IMG/VR virus record: IMGVR_UViG_3300010151_000129
Location: 1 to 26,308 of that record
Source of the DNA: a virus
DNA: 26,308 nt
Strand: one strand, 5' to 3'
Part shown: positions 1-7,589 of the stretch, piece after piece
Layout of the letters: each line of letters starts with the position of its first letter
Position numbering within the stretch: the first letter of the stretch is position 1
Position numbers and translations under genes: made by a program
The notes under the pieces: generated by a model
Databases searched by the model: none
What the model saw: the letters and a program-made list of their open reading frames with translations, nothing else
Told to the model about the DNA's origin: nothing

Positions 1-147
1 ATAGAAACGCTTGCGGCGTTGCCGTCGGAAATGGCGCGCGCGGCGTTGGAAGAAAGCGAAGAGGAAGAGGTCGCGGCGCGGTTCTTCGTCTCAAGAAATC
101 GCGAAACGGTCGCGCCCGGCGAAGTTAGGCGGTTGGTATGCCGCTAA
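1..147 (+). CDS. C-terminal end of an upstream tail-region gene (partial)
   Basis: Frame 1 is open from the window edge to a TAA at 145-147, giving the last 48 residues of a protein. The visible piece has an acidic run (EESEEEEE-like, about residues 17-23) followed by ARFFVSRNRETVAPGE and a basic end. It overlaps the next start (ATG at 138) by 10 bases, which suits a co-translated tail operon. In phages with DUF2163 plus NlpC/P60, the preceding gene is often another tail-tip protein, but the fragment is too short for me to assign a family. It reads as coding because the frame is open, has the same codon bias as its neighbours and joins the next gene tightly. Confidence 0.7.
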   Translation: METLAALPSEMARAALEESEEEEVAARFFVSRNRETVAPGEVRRLVCR

Positions 148-1031
148 CTATTCCGACAATTCATTCGGATTTTAAGACGACATGGACGAAGCGTCTTTCT
201 CACGCTTGGAAAATCACGCGCGCCGATGCAACCGTGTTCAAATTTACATCATTCGATCGAAAGGTTACGCTCGACGACGGGCTAGTTTATACGCCTGTCG
301 GCGGGTTCGATCAATCCGCCTCGCGCCGGTCCGACTCAATGCGCGATCACGATACAGAGTTTCGCGGAGTAATTACCGCCGCGTCGATTACCGACGACGA
401 TTTGCGCGCGGGGTTGTTCCGCGAAGCAATGGTCGAAGAGTATGTTTTCGATTGGCGTTGTCCGTGGGCGGGGCCGGTCGTTACTCATGTTTACTGGATC
501 GCGAAAACAATGTTCGACGGCGAGAAATGGCAAGCCGAATGCACCGGCCCGATGCGTTTTCTTAAGACGAAGATCGGCGACGTTTACGGTCGTACTTGTC
601 GTTGGGATTTCGGCGATTCGAATTGCGCGTTTAACGTCGCGTCGGTTACGCTGTCCGGTCGCCTTGTTCTTGCAATGGAAGACGGATTAAAGCGGCGAAT
701 TATTCTCGCCGATCCGACAGGTCCGCCGGGGTTCGGAACATTTACAGACGAAGCCGTTTTCGACGACGGGAAAATTACGTTTACAAGCGGCGCGAACAAC
801 GGGTTAACCGGCATCGTTAAAAGCTACCGAAACGCCGACAAGCGAATTGAACTTCAGGTCGCAATGCCTTACGACATCGCGTCCGGCGATGCCTTCGACA
901 TTGTCCAAGGTTGCGATAAGTTGCTCGGAACCTGTCGCGATCGATATTCAAATATCGCGAACAACGGCGGGTTCCCATATATTCCGGGGCAAGACCGAGT
1001 CTTGCAGACGCCCGCGAGTAAGACGAAATGA
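138..1031 (+). CDS. DUF2163-family phage tail-tip protein
   Basis: The 297-residue product fits the DUF2163 / phage BR0599 family. The N-terminal half contains WKITRADATVFKFTSFDRKV and later the DDDLRAGLF segment typical of the family. The middle has the conserved block DVYGRTCRWDFGDSNCAFN (about residues 148-166), whose two cysteines are characteristic of these proteins and probably form a structural site. Family members sit in the distal tail or baseplate next to an NlpC/P60 peptidase and a tail-tip protein, which is exactly the context here. The stop overlaps the next start in ATGA at 1028. The family is secure; its exact place in the tail is inferred from other phages. Confidence 0.9.
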   Translation: MPLTIPTIHSDFKTTWTKRLSHAWKITRADATVFKFTSFDRKVTLDDGLVYTPVGGFDQSASRRSDSMRDHDTEFRGVITAASITDDDLRAGLFREAMVEEYVFDWRCPWAGPVVTHVYWIAKTMFDGEKWQAECTGPMRFLKTKIGDVYGRTCRWDFGDSNCAFNVASVTLSGRLVLAMEDGLKRRIILADPTGPPGFGTFTDEAVFDDGKITFTSGANNGLTGIVKSYRNADKRIELQVAMPYDIASGDAFDIVQGCDKLLGTCRDRYSNIANNGGFPYIPGQDRVLQTPASKTK

Positions 1032-1465
1032 ACAAAGAAGTTGAACACATAATCGACGCGGCTCGCGCTGAAATCGGATCGCGCTTTGCTCACCAAGCGC
1101 GGTCTCCCGGCGTTGCGGTTGATTGTGTCGGATTGCTCGCAGTTACGGCGGATAAGCTCGGAGTTCCTCACGGCGATATAAAGCGTTACCCGCGACTCGC
1201 TACGCCTGATATGCTGTCGGAAGGCTTGGCCGACTGTGGGCTTCTTGGCCCGTTTCTCGCGGACGCTATGAAGACGGGCGACGTTCTCGTTTTTCGTTGG
1301 GGACCATTGGGCCGGTTGGGCCATGTTGGAATATTGGTTTCGCCGTCGCGATTTATTCACGCATACGCAGCGGCGGGGCGCGTTTGTGAGAGCGACTTGT
1401 CGGATTCGTGGCTTGAAAAAGTGTCGGAAGTTTGGCGTTTTCCCGAAAGAAGAAAAGGGTCTTAA
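1028..1465 (+). CDS. NlpC/P60-family tail peptidase (cell-wall hydrolase)
   Basis: This 145-residue protein has the NlpC/P60 catalytic layout. The nucleophile cysteine is Cys33 in VDCVGLLA, the general-base histidine is His99 in GHVGIL, and the third polar residue is His111 in FIHAY. The segment DVLVFRW before the histidine is also typical (usually GDLVxFR). Phage members cut peptide links in peptidoglycan at the tail tip so that DNA can enter. The length matches the phage subfamily, with no extra anchor domain. It starts within the previous stop (ATGA) and ends in TAATG shared with the next gene, so the three tail-tip proteins are probably translated together. Confidence 0.93.
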   Translation: MNKEVEHIIDAARAEIGSRFAHQARSPGVAVDCVGLLAVTADKLGVPHGDIKRYPRLATPDMLSEGLADCGLLGPFLADAMKTGDVLVFRWGPLGRLGHVGILVSPSRFIHAYAAAGRVCESDLSDSWLEKVSEVWRFPERRKGS

Positions 1466-4101
1466 TGGCTTCGCTCGCTTTAACCGTCGTCGGGTCGTTA
1501 GTGCCGGGAGTCGGTCCGATTCTCGGTCCGATTTTGGGCGCAATGGGGAGCTATATAGACAACGCGTTTCTTTTGCCCGCGCTATTCCCGCCTGAAGACA
1601 CCGAAGGGCCGCGACTTAACGAACTTCAGTTGCAATCAGCCGAAGAAGGCGCGTCGGCTAACTATATCGCCGGGGCGGAAAATCGAGTTGCGGGGACGAT
1701 TATTTGGATTTCTGACTTAGAGGAAACCGAACACCACGAAACGATAGGCGGCAAGGGCGGCGGCGGGCAGGACCATGTAACGTATCAATACTTCGTTTCG
1801 CTTGCTGTTGCTATCGCGCCGCACACGATTAACGGGATCGAACGCGTTTTCGCAGAGGGCAATGTCGTATACGAAGAAGTCGACGACCCGTCCGCGAGTT
1901 CGAACCAACTTTCGGGGACGGTAATTACTGCGGGCTATTCCTTCGGTTCGCCGGCGCGCATTGGCGGTGTCCCGTTTTATACGTTCCAAATTGACTCGCC
2001 TAACGGGGGGCCGGATTTGTCCGCCTTTCGGTCCGGCGTCGACTGCGTTATTAGCGGATTTTCGAACGGAGCAAATAACGGAACATTTGGCGTTATTTCG
2101 TCGTCGTTTACGGCGAGTTCCGGTGCGTCGCGGCTTCGCGTTCAAAATAAAAACTGCGTTACCGAATCAGCGGGCGCAACTGTCACAATAACGCAAACAG
2201 TACCGCCGTTTTTCCCCGACAAAGTTAAAGACGTCCGGATTTATAACGGCGGGCATGCGGCGGTCGACTCGATCATTGAAGCGATCGAAGATCCGACCTC
2301 GATCGGCGGGCAGGTTCCGCCGTTCAACGGCACTGCTTACGTTGTATTCGAACGACTCGCTTTGGCCGACTTCGGAAATCGAATTCCACAATTAAACTTC
2401 ATTGTTCGAGGCGACGCGGGGACAGTTACCGCGCCGACAGTTATCGGGCGGTGGATGGATCGCGCGGGCCGGTCGGGCAAATACGACACTTCGCGCGCTA
2501 GCGGAACAATGCGCGGCGTTACTGTCGTCGGGCCGGTCGCGGCATCAAAAGCATTGCAACCTATAATGATGGGTTACGACATAATCGAGCAAGAGCGCGG
2601 CGAGGACGTCCACTTTTTCGACCGCGAACTCGCGACGGTTATCGACGTCTCGACTGATCACCTATCCGCAAGAGAGACAGGGACGGACGCCAGCGAATAT
2701 CCGATTCAGGTCGAAGACGACAACGGCGTCGAGATTCCCGCCGAAGTGAACATTCGATACATTGATTACGAAGCCGATTATCAATTCGGCTCGCAGCGGC
2801 ACCGGGTCCAAGAATTCGATTCCGACGCGGTCTTAAATATAAACCTTCCTATCGTCCTGAATCAGTCGGGCGCGGAAGCGCGAGCGATCGCAAAACGAAC
2901 GGCATGGTATGCGCGCGCGAACCGGCAGCCGGTCAAACTGTCGCTACCCGCGCGCTATCTCGACTCATTGGAAAACGACGTTCTTCGATTCGTCGCGCTC
3001 GATCAACTGTGGAACGTTTTAGTTCGCCAAGTGGACATCGGCGCGAACTTTATCTTACGTCTCGATACAATCGTCGAGTCTCGCGACATAGTGACGCAAC
3101 CGGCAACGGCGGAGTCGCCAACAAACAAGAACGTTCAAATATTCGTACCGCCATTTGTGCCAACTTACGTCGTCGACATTCCGCCTATTTACCCAAGCAC
3201 GACGCTTGTCCCCGGATTTATTGCGGGAACGGCGATTCCCGGCGGCGCGTCATGGTCGGGCGCGGTCCTATACGAATCCCTCGACGACTCAGAATTTACA
3301 TTCACGACGAACATTGTCGGCGAGGCGGCGGTCGGCTATGTGACTTCTGTTTTAGCCGACGGCGTTGTCGGAAGTTGGGATCGCGCCAACAGCGTAACGC
3401 TTGAATTGCTTTCGGGTAACTTGGAAAGCGTGACGGAAATAGAGTGCCTTAACGGCATGAACCGGCTACTTATCGGCGAAGAGATTATCGGTTTCCAAAC
3501 CGCGACGCTTGTCGGCGGCAAGACTTGGACCGTATCGAAGTTGCTTCGCGGTCTTCGAAACACGGAGTCGAAAACAGGCTCGCACGCGGCGGACGACCTC
3601 GCGATTCATCTTAACGACCACGGTTTAACGTTTGTCGAGATCAACCATTCGGCGATCGGTCAAACTCGATATTACAAAATTATACCGATCGGCGGAGCTA
3701 TTGCTGATTACTCGTCGTGGCAAGTTCAATTAAGCGGCGAAAATATTAAGCCGTTCTCGCCCGCCGACCTTCAATACAACCGCGAGTCGCCGTCGACGGA
3801 CGACGTTTCCATTTCTTGGATTCGCCGAACGCGCCAAATCATGCGGTTAATTGGGCAGTTGGACGAACCGCCATTAACGGACGGGTTCGAAAAATACGAA
3901 GTCGACATATTGAACGCCGCCGGGTCGACCGTTCTTCGAACGACGACGGTAACGGATTCTTCGTCTTTCGTGTATACTTCGGCGATGCAAACTGCCGACG
4001 GACTGGTCGCCGGATCGACGGCTTTTTCTGCGAAGGTTTACCAAAAGGGAACGGCGGGGCGGGGTCGAGCGAGTGCGTCGTTAGCCGTTCTCGCAACGTG
4101 A
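1465..4101 (+). CDS. Large tail-tip / host-specificity protein (phage-tail_3 type)
   Basis: I start this gene at ATG 1465, overlapping the preceding TAA. AAAGGG lies five bases upstream; a TTG at 1432 in the same frame lacks such support. The 878-residue product opens with a small, Gly/Pro-rich hydrophobic stretch (VPGVGPILGPILGAMG). It then has the family signature EGPRLNELQLQSAEEGASAN followed by RVAGTIIWISDLEE and YFVSLAVAI, as in putative tail proteins near DUF2163 genes (PF13550-like, gene-transfer-agent/lambda-J-like hubs). The last 120 or so residues (from PFSPADLQ, with DDVSISW) look like a fibronectin-III-type beta domain. It probably forms the central tail-tip hub and carries receptor-contact domains. 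Hub role is by family; receptor is unknown. Confidence 0.85.
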   Translation: MASLALTVVGSLVPGVGPILGPILGAMGSYIDNAFLLPALFPPEDTEGPRLNELQLQSAEEGASANYIAGAENRVAGTIIWISDLEETEHHETIGGKGGGGQDHVTYQYFVSLAVAIAPHTINGIERVFAEGNVVYEEVDDPSASSNQLSGTVITAGYSFGSPARIGGVPFYTFQIDSPNGGPDLSAFRSGVDCVISGFSNGANNGTFGVISSSFTASSGASRLRVQNKNCVTESAGATVTITQTVPPFFPDKVKDVRIYNGGHAAVDSIIEAIEDPTSIGGQVPPFNGTAYVVFERLALADFGNRIPQLNFIVRGDAGTVTAPTVIGRWMDRAGRSGKYDTSRASGTMRGVTVVGPVAASKALQPIMMGYDIIEQERGEDVHFFDRELATVIDVSTDHLSARETGTDASEYPIQVEDDNGVEIPAEVNIRYIDYEADYQFGSQRHRVQEFDSDAVLNINLPIVLNQSGAEARAIAKRTAWYARANRQPVKLSLPARYLDSLENDVLRFVALDQLWNVLVRQVDIGANFILRLDTIVESRDIVTQPATAESPTNKNVQIFVPPFVPTYVVDIPPIYPSTTLVPGFIAGTAIPGGASWSGAVLYESLDDSEFTFTTNIVGEAAVGYVTSVLADGVVGSWDRANSVTLELLSGNLESVTEIECLNGMNRLLIGEEIIGFQTATLVGGKTWTVSKLLRGLRNTESKTGSHAADDLAIHLNDHGLTFVEINHSAIGQTRYYKIIPIGGAIADYSSWQVQLSGENIKPFSPADLQYNRESPSTDDVSISWIRRTRQIMRLIGQLDEPPLTDGFEKYEVDILNAAGSTVLRTTTVTDSSSFVYTSAMQTADGLVAGSTAFSAKVYQKGTAGRGRASASLAVLAT

Positions 4102-4126
4102 TTCGATAGGGGACAAGGGTTCGGTT

Positions 4127-4840
4127 ATGGCAAATCTAATTAAACACACTTCGACACAAACCGCGATCGCTCTTTTAACCGAAGGGCAAGCGAGCGGCGA
4201 GGTAACGCAAAACCAAATATCGAACTTGCTCGACTTGTTCGCGGGCGGAATTACGCTCGTCGACCGTGATATTCTTGCTGCTCCGGGGTCGCCTACTACC
4301 GGGCAGGCGTACTTAATCCCGGCGTCGGGGACGATAGCGAACGCATGGGCGACGGACTCCGCGTCGCATGGCGACATCGCCGTTTATCTTGGCGGCTGGA
4401 TTTACATAACGCCGGGAAGTTACGCGATCGTCGCTTATGTGACCGACGAGAAATTATGGATCGCATATAGCGAAGTAGAGTCGGAGTGGCACCCGTTACA
4501 AGATTCTTGGTCGACTACCGAGCATTGGACCGGCAAATACGCGGCGGTCGGCGGCGGCAAAATTTACTCAAAGACGGTCAACGTCGGGGCATTGCCGAAC
4601 GCGACGACGGCGACGACGGCGCATTCGATTTCAACGATCGACTTTTCCGGACAAGTTCGGTTTGAGTTTAGTTTGAAAGAGGACACCTTAAACATCGCGC
4701 TTCCGGGTAATGGGACGATCCTAATCGCCGGTGCGGCTCTTGTCGAGGTAACGGTAAACGCGACGAACGTTGCCATTACGACAAACTTCGACGCGACCGC
4801 CTACGATATTGTAGTTCGGATTGAATACGAAAAAGCATAG
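4127..4840 (+). CDS. DUF2793-like tail fibre / receptor-binding candidate
   Basis: The 237-residue product has a DUF2793-like segment at about residues 30-125. It includes LVDRDILAAPGSPTTGQAYL, then HGDIAVYLGGWIYITP and a Trp-rich end near residue 120. DUF2793 is found in phage fibre and decoration proteins. The last 90 residues are Thr/Ala/Val/Ile-rich with alternating beta pattern (about 145-237), compatible with a trimeric receptor-binding or jelly-roll-like head. The start has a modest Shine-Dalgarno (AAGG) upstream. It follows the tail hub after 25 bases and precedes a second protein of the same type. Family match is good; the binding role is inferred. Confidence 0.75.
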   Translation: MANLIKHTSTQTAIALLTEGQASGEVTQNQISNLLDLFAGGITLVDRDILAAPGSPTTGQAYLIPASGTIANAWATDSASHGDIAVYLGGWIYITPGSYAIVAYVTDEKLWIAYSEVESEWHPLQDSWSTTEHWTGKYAAVGGGKIYSKTVNVGALPNATTATTAHSISTIDFSGQVRFEFSLKEDTLNIALPGNGTILIAGAALVEVTVNATNVAITTNFDATAYDIVVRIEYEKA

Positions 4841-4856
4841 CGGAGGATAAAACCAA

Positions 4857-5531
4857 ATGGCAATCGGACAAGAAACAACGGGCGCGAAGCAAAACGCGCC
4901 GCCGGAGTCCCCGTCGCCGGGCGACATTCATATTGTGGGCGATAGCGGGTCGGGAACGTGGTCGGGGCGCGCCGAGAACGTATTGGCCGTTTCGGTCGAC
5001 GGCACGGCGTGGCTATTTCGAACGCCGGTCGCGGGCGAACGAGTTTATTCGACAGATAAAAACGCCGACATCGTTTACGACGGCACGAATTGGCTTGCGA
5101 TTGGTGCGCCGTTTACTTTGCTTTATCAGGCGACCCATGCGACGGCGGAGAATTCGAATCGGTTCGGTCGGTTAACATCCTCTTCGACAAATTCGTCGGG
5201 TATTATTCCGTCCGGTCGGTCGGCTCTAGTTCTTTCGTGCGAGTTCAGCCATAAAACCGGGGCGGACGCCGGAACTTATACGGTTTTCGGTTTGCTTCGG
5301 GACGTTGGGAATAGCGCAAACTATTTACTCGGCGCGGCGTGGACCGGCGCGCAAAATACGCGACTTCGCGAATCTCGGTTCGGATCAATCGAAAGCCCGC
5401 TCGCATTGGTCGACGGCGGAGCGGCGACGCGATTTTCGGTCGGTTGGCGTAACGAGTCGAGTTCGCCGGGCGCGATGGCGTCAGAGTATGCGAGTTGCTA
5501 CGTTGCTGGTTTTTATGTTGAGAAGTTGTAG
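4857..5531 (+). CDS. Second DUF2793-like fibre protein
   Basis: The 224-residue product has a short, Pro/Gly-rich N-terminus (NAPPESPSPGDIHIVG) and then a DUF2793-like pattern (VSVDGTAWLFRTPVAGERVY, DIVYDGTNWLAIG; about residues 40-87). The C-terminal part is a Ser/Gly/Ala-rich beta-type domain with no recognisable catalytic motif. GGAGG lies about 10 bases before the ATG. Side by side with the preceding DUF2793-like gene, it may be a paralogue with a different C-terminal head, so the tail may carry two adhesins. It could instead be an adaptor or short tail-tip decoration. The family assignment is weaker than for its neighbour. Confidence 0.65.
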   Translation: MAIGQETTGAKQNAPPESPSPGDIHIVGDSGSGTWSGRAENVLAVSVDGTAWLFRTPVAGERVYSTDKNADIVYDGTNWLAIGAPFTLLYQATHATAENSNRFGRLTSSSTNSSGIIPSGRSALVLSCEFSHKTGADAGTYTVFGLLRDVGNSANYLLGAAWTGAQNTRLRESRFGSIESPLALVDGGAATRFSVGWRNESSSPGAMASEYASCYVAGFYVEKL

Positions 5532-5545
5532 GGGACGATAGAAAA

Positions 5546-5893
5546 ATGGCGACACAGACGAAAACAGAGGCAGAACTAATAGCGACCGGCTATTCGCGCG
5601 TTTCCCTTTCAATTCTCCGCGCTCAAGTTTGGGAAAAGTGGAGCGACGGAGACTTGGCCGACGAATTGCTTTACGACGCGACGACGAACGAGTTGTTCGA
5701 CCTCCCGGACGTTGACTTAGTCGGCGGCAACGCCGAGGCGTTGTATGCGTTGTCGGGTTCGCTCGACGACCGAGAGCTTTATAACGGCATGGTCGACGCG
5801 CTCGAATCGGGCGGAAGCATGACGACGGCGCAAGCGGACGCGGCAAGGCGACCCCTTCCCCTGATAATTCGCGACAGGGCGCGCGCGGTCTAA
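5546..5893 (+). CDS. Small protein of unknown function at the end of the tail block
   Basis: This 115-residue acidic protein (rich in Asp, Glu, Leu, Ala) shows no domain I recognise. It has no signal peptide, membrane helix or cysteine cluster. Residues 20-60 and 70-90 look helical, and it ends in a short basic tail (IIRDRARAV). AGGGGA lies upstream of the ATG, and the stop overlaps the next start as TAATG. Its place after the fibre genes suggests a virion or fibre-assembly accessory, but nothing in the sequence itself proves that. Confidence 0.7.
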   Translation: MATQTKTEAELIATGYSRVSLSILRAQVWEKWSDGDLADELLYDATTNELFDLPDVDLVGGNAEALYALSGSLDDRELYNGMVDALESGGSMTTAQADAARRPLPLIIRDRARAV

Positions 5894-6099
5894 TGTCCGG
5901 CGATTTCTTTCGCGGGTTTGCGGACGGGTTAAGCAACACGCACCGCGCGCGCTTTCAAGAAGTCAAAGTTAAGGGCGAAGAAAAGGGTAAACGAAAACGC
6001 GTCGTCTGCGGTTGCGGTTGGGTCGGCCCGACCGCGCGCGCGGAGTTGTTCGGGGACATGCCCGCGCGATGCCGATTCGAAGACGCGAAAGACGAGTAA
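5893..6099 (+). CDS. Small basic protein with a cysteine pair/trio
   Basis: The 68-residue product begins MSGDFFRGFADGLSNT, an amphipathic N-terminus seen in many small phage proteins. It continues with a Lys/Arg-rich linker (KGEEKGKRKR) and then CGCGWVGP and a later cysteine in MPARCRFED. Three cysteines in the last 32 residues suggest a small metal-binding or disulfide site, although a full four-ligand zinc ribbon is not visible. The basic linker would allow nucleic-acid contact. It is the last gene of the tail operon; 200 bases without genes follow. Confidence 0.65.
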   Translation: MSGDFFRGFADGLSNTHRARFQEVKVKGEEKGKRKRVVCGCGWVGPTARAELFGDMPARCRFEDAKDE

Positions 6100-6232
6100 C
6101 CGCGCTCGCGCCGAAAAACTATTTTCAAAAACTTAAATAGTTGTAAGTCGTTTCGCCACGTTGAACGCTCGACCGATGAACAACGAGTTACGTCGCAAGT
6201 CGCGGCGCACTAAAATTCGGTCGATTGGATTT

Positions 6233-6241
6233 TGTTATAAT
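6233..6241 (+). promoter_or_regulatory. Extended -10 promoter for the gene at 6311
   Basis: TTGTTATAAT contains a perfect TATAAT (6236-6241) preceded by the TGn extension of extended -10 promoters. No good -35 box lies 16-18 bases upstream, which is usual for this class. Transcription would start near 6248, just before the 6251-6271 palindrome. Confidence 0.65.
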
Positions 6242-6250
6242 GCCGTATAA

Positions 6251-6271
6251 CGAAGTCGATCGTCGACTTCG
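6251..6271. promoter_or_regulatory. Perfect 21-bp palindrome (operator or hairpin candidate)
   Basis: CGAAGTCGA (6251-6259) and TCGACTTCG (6263-6271) are exact reverse complements around TCG. As DNA it would suit a dimeric repressor bound at about +4 to +24; as RNA it would form a 9-bp hairpin at the 5' end of the transcript. The T-rich stretch after it (ATCTTTGATTTTTG) is interrupted, so a strong terminator is unlikely but an attenuator is possible. Confidence 0.5.
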
Positions 6272-6310
6272 CCGATCTTTGATTTTTGAATAACGAAAGT
6301 GAGTAATCAC

Positions 6311-6688
6311 ATGAGCAAGAAGCACGAAAGCTTCCAAGGTACTGATTCTAAAATGAAACCAGTAATCACGATGGCTAACAGCGAGGGATACCATGTCGAA
6401 TATTATGTTCTCGTGGAAGGCCAACGTCTCAGGTTTCCCGGTGTCAAAGAAGGCAGCGCGCGCGCCTATTGGTTTGGTCCGGCGTTAGTCACGCGCGACC
6501 TTTCGCATAGAGGCTTAAGCGATAATGAAATGTGGAGCGACGATCCCGGAGCGTGGGAAGGCTTGCAAAACTTGGCGCGACTTGGCTTGGCTTATCTCGA
6601 AGAGAACGCGGGCGGCGAAGACTTCAGTCTTTGGACCGATGAAGGCAAAGCGAAGTTGGCGCAGTTCGAGCCAAAAGTAAATAAGTAA
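6311..6688 (+). CDS. Unknown soluble protein, single-gene unit
   Basis: The start chosen is ATG 6311 (MSKKHESF), giving 125 residues. An in-frame GTG at 6299 would add four residues and shows the same GTGAGTAA...ATGAGC layout as later units. The protein has aromatic and charged segments (YHVEYYVLVEGQRLRFPG, about residues 22-39, and a Trp-containing middle) with no recognised motif, cysteine site or membrane segment. The second half (DDPGAWEGLQNLARLGLAYL) looks helical. It stands alone between its own promoter and a strong terminator at 6706-6740, so it is probably regulated separately from both the tail genes and the recombination operon. Confidence 0.75.
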   Translation: MSKKHESFQGTDSKMKPVITMANSEGYHVEYYVLVEGQRLRFPGVKEGSARAYWFGPALVTRDLSHRGLSDNEMWSDDPGAWEGLQNLARLGLAYLEENAGGEDFSLWTDEGKAKLAQFEPKVNK

Positions 6689-6705
6689 CGAAGCTCGACG
6701 GGATA

Positions 6706-6740
6706 GCCGTCTTGCCCGATCGCGGGTAAGGCGGCTTTCC
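6706..6740 (+). terminator. Rho-independent terminator after the 6311 gene
   Basis: GCCGTCTTGCCCG (6706-6718) pairs with CGGGTAAGGCGGC (6723-6735) through 13 positions including two G-U pairs, with a four-base loop, and is followed by TTTCCTGTT. Confidence 0.8.
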
Positions 6741-6811
6741 TGTTGTCTGTCGGCTGTTTGAAAAAAGACAGGAATAAATTGTTTAGGGGTATGGATCTTT
6801 TGGGTCGACCG

Positions 6812-6862
6812 TGCTATATTCCACTCATGAGCAATTTAACGACAACAACGAAAGGCAACAAA
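6812..6862 (+). promoter_or_regulatory. Promoter and leaderless in-frame leader, copy 1
   Basis: TGCTATATT (6812-6820) is an extended -10 promoter. Six bases later comes ATG 6827, which would be the first transcribed codon. Its frame (MSNLTTTTKGNK) runs without a stop into the main ATG at 6863, 36 bases on, and includes the AAAGG Shine-Dalgarno of that second start. It is the shortest and most diverged of the six leader copies, and it lacks the TTGAC/TTGTC -35 box of the others. It drives the long operon that leads to the replication genes. Confidence 0.65.
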
Positions 6863-7051
6863 ATGAGCAATCGAACTCCCGAAAAAATCATTGAAGACAT
6901 CCACCGCTGCGAAGACTTTATCAGCGAAGTAGGCGCAGAGGCGCGAAACGAAGCAGTCTTATACGGTGACGCAGTTCCTCAATCTGGATACCAAACAGCA
7001 ATACACGCACTGACCAAATTAGAAGCAGAACTAAAGGAGGCAACAAAATGA
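6863..7051 (+). CDS. Small unknown protein, first gene of the replication operon
   Basis: From ATG 6863 (AAAGG 7-8 bases upstream) the product has 62 residues; from the leaderless ATG 6827 it has 74, beginning MSNLTTTTKGNK. The body is mostly helical and acidic (EKIIEDIHRCEDFISEVGAE, then a second helix ALTKLEAELKEATK). It may be a small coiled-coil-like protein. No family is recognised. It overlaps the next gene by ATGA at 7048. Being first after the promoter, it is likely among the earliest made products, which often are host-takeover proteins, but that is only inference from position. Confidence 0.7.
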   Translation: MSNRTPEKIIEDIHRCEDFISEVGAEARNEAVLYGDAVPQSGYQTAIHALTKLEAELKEATK

Positions 7052-7407
7052 GCAACGAGACAATCAACACAAACGAAAAGATGGTCGACGCGGTACTACG
7101 CGACATATGGAAGAAACGCGCTTGTTTCGCCAGTCGCCTGTCGGCGGGTTACAGTGTCGCGGTTCGAGTGACTCACGCCGAAGCCCCGTTTAACGCGTTG
7201 AACATCAACGCAAAAATGAACGGGCGAAACCTCAAGGTTTTACATGAGGGAAGCATTATTGGCGCGTTGTCCGGTTGGGGGGCCGCGCCGAAATCAAAGA
7301 AGTACAAGCAAGCGGGAAGCGAAGTCGTCTTGGCGACGGTCCAAGTCGAAGACTTGAAAACAGAGATTAAGTGGAATCTAAACCAAAAACGAAAGGCAAC
7401 AAAATGA
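7048..7407 (+). CDS. Unknown protein, 119 residues
   Basis: A very strong AAAGGAGG precedes the ATG. The protein starts MSNETINTNEK, an Asn/Thr-rich opening nearly repeated by the following gene (MSNETSNTNEK). The rest is basic (many Lys/Arg; KSKKYKQAG, NLNQKRKATK at the end) with no recognisable catalytic motif. Residues 35-110 look like a mixed alpha/beta domain. Both ends overlap neighbours by ATGA, so translation is coupled. The basic character would suit nucleic-acid binding, but this is weak evidence. Confidence 0.7.
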   Translation: MSNETINTNEKMVDAVLRDIWKKRACFASRLSAGYSVAVRVTHAEAPFNALNINAKMNGRNLKVLHEGSIIGALSGWGAAPKSKKYKQAGSEVVLATVQVEDLKTEIKWNLNQKRKATK

Positions 7408-7589
7408 GTAACGAGACAAGTAACACAAACGAAAAGGCAGTCGACAATAGGCTTCCCCTGACAAACGCCGGTAACGCGCAAGGTTGCACTTGCTCTGCGC
7501 CGACAAGTAACCGCTACACTTTGAAGGATCGCGGCGACGGAGAAGTCGCACCGCATTGCAGCGGTTGCGGCGAGGAGTTGGAGCTATGA
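7404..7589 (+). CDS. Small zinc-ribbon-like protein
   Basis: The 61-residue product begins at ATG 7404 inside the previous stop, with AACGAAAGGCAAC just upstream. After the Asn/Thr-rich start comes a cysteine pair in GCTCSA (about residues 28-30) and a second pair in HCSGCGEEL near the C-terminus. C-x-C plus C-x2-C spaced by about 22 residues fits a small zinc ribbon. Such proteins in phages often contact nucleic acid or host polymerase, but no specific family is recognised. The stop overlaps the next start (ATGA, 7586). Confidence 0.7.
   Translation: MSNETSNTNEKAVDNRLPLTNAGNAQGCTCSAPTSNRYTLKDRGDGEVAPHCSGCGEELEL

Larger units (their letters stand above)
6100..6298 (+). other. Intergenic stretch between tail block and next unit
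   Basis: No open frame in these 200 bases looks coding. It holds an A+T-rich inverted repeat (AACTATTT at 6117-6124 and AAATAGTT at 6135-6142), which may weakly end tail transcription but has no U tract. An extended -10 promoter lies at 6233-6241, followed by a perfect palindrome at 6251-6271. The latter two are listed separately. Confidence 0.6.

Noticed and set aside
1432-1464. TTG start for the large tail protein
   Set aside because: ATG 1465 overlaps the preceding stop and has AAAGGG at a proper distance; the TTG lies inside the preceding gene without a comparable site.
6743-6826. Extended start at 6743 for the first gene of the long operon
   Set aside because: This frame begins upstream of the -10 box of its own promoter, so the RNA from that promoter would not contain it.
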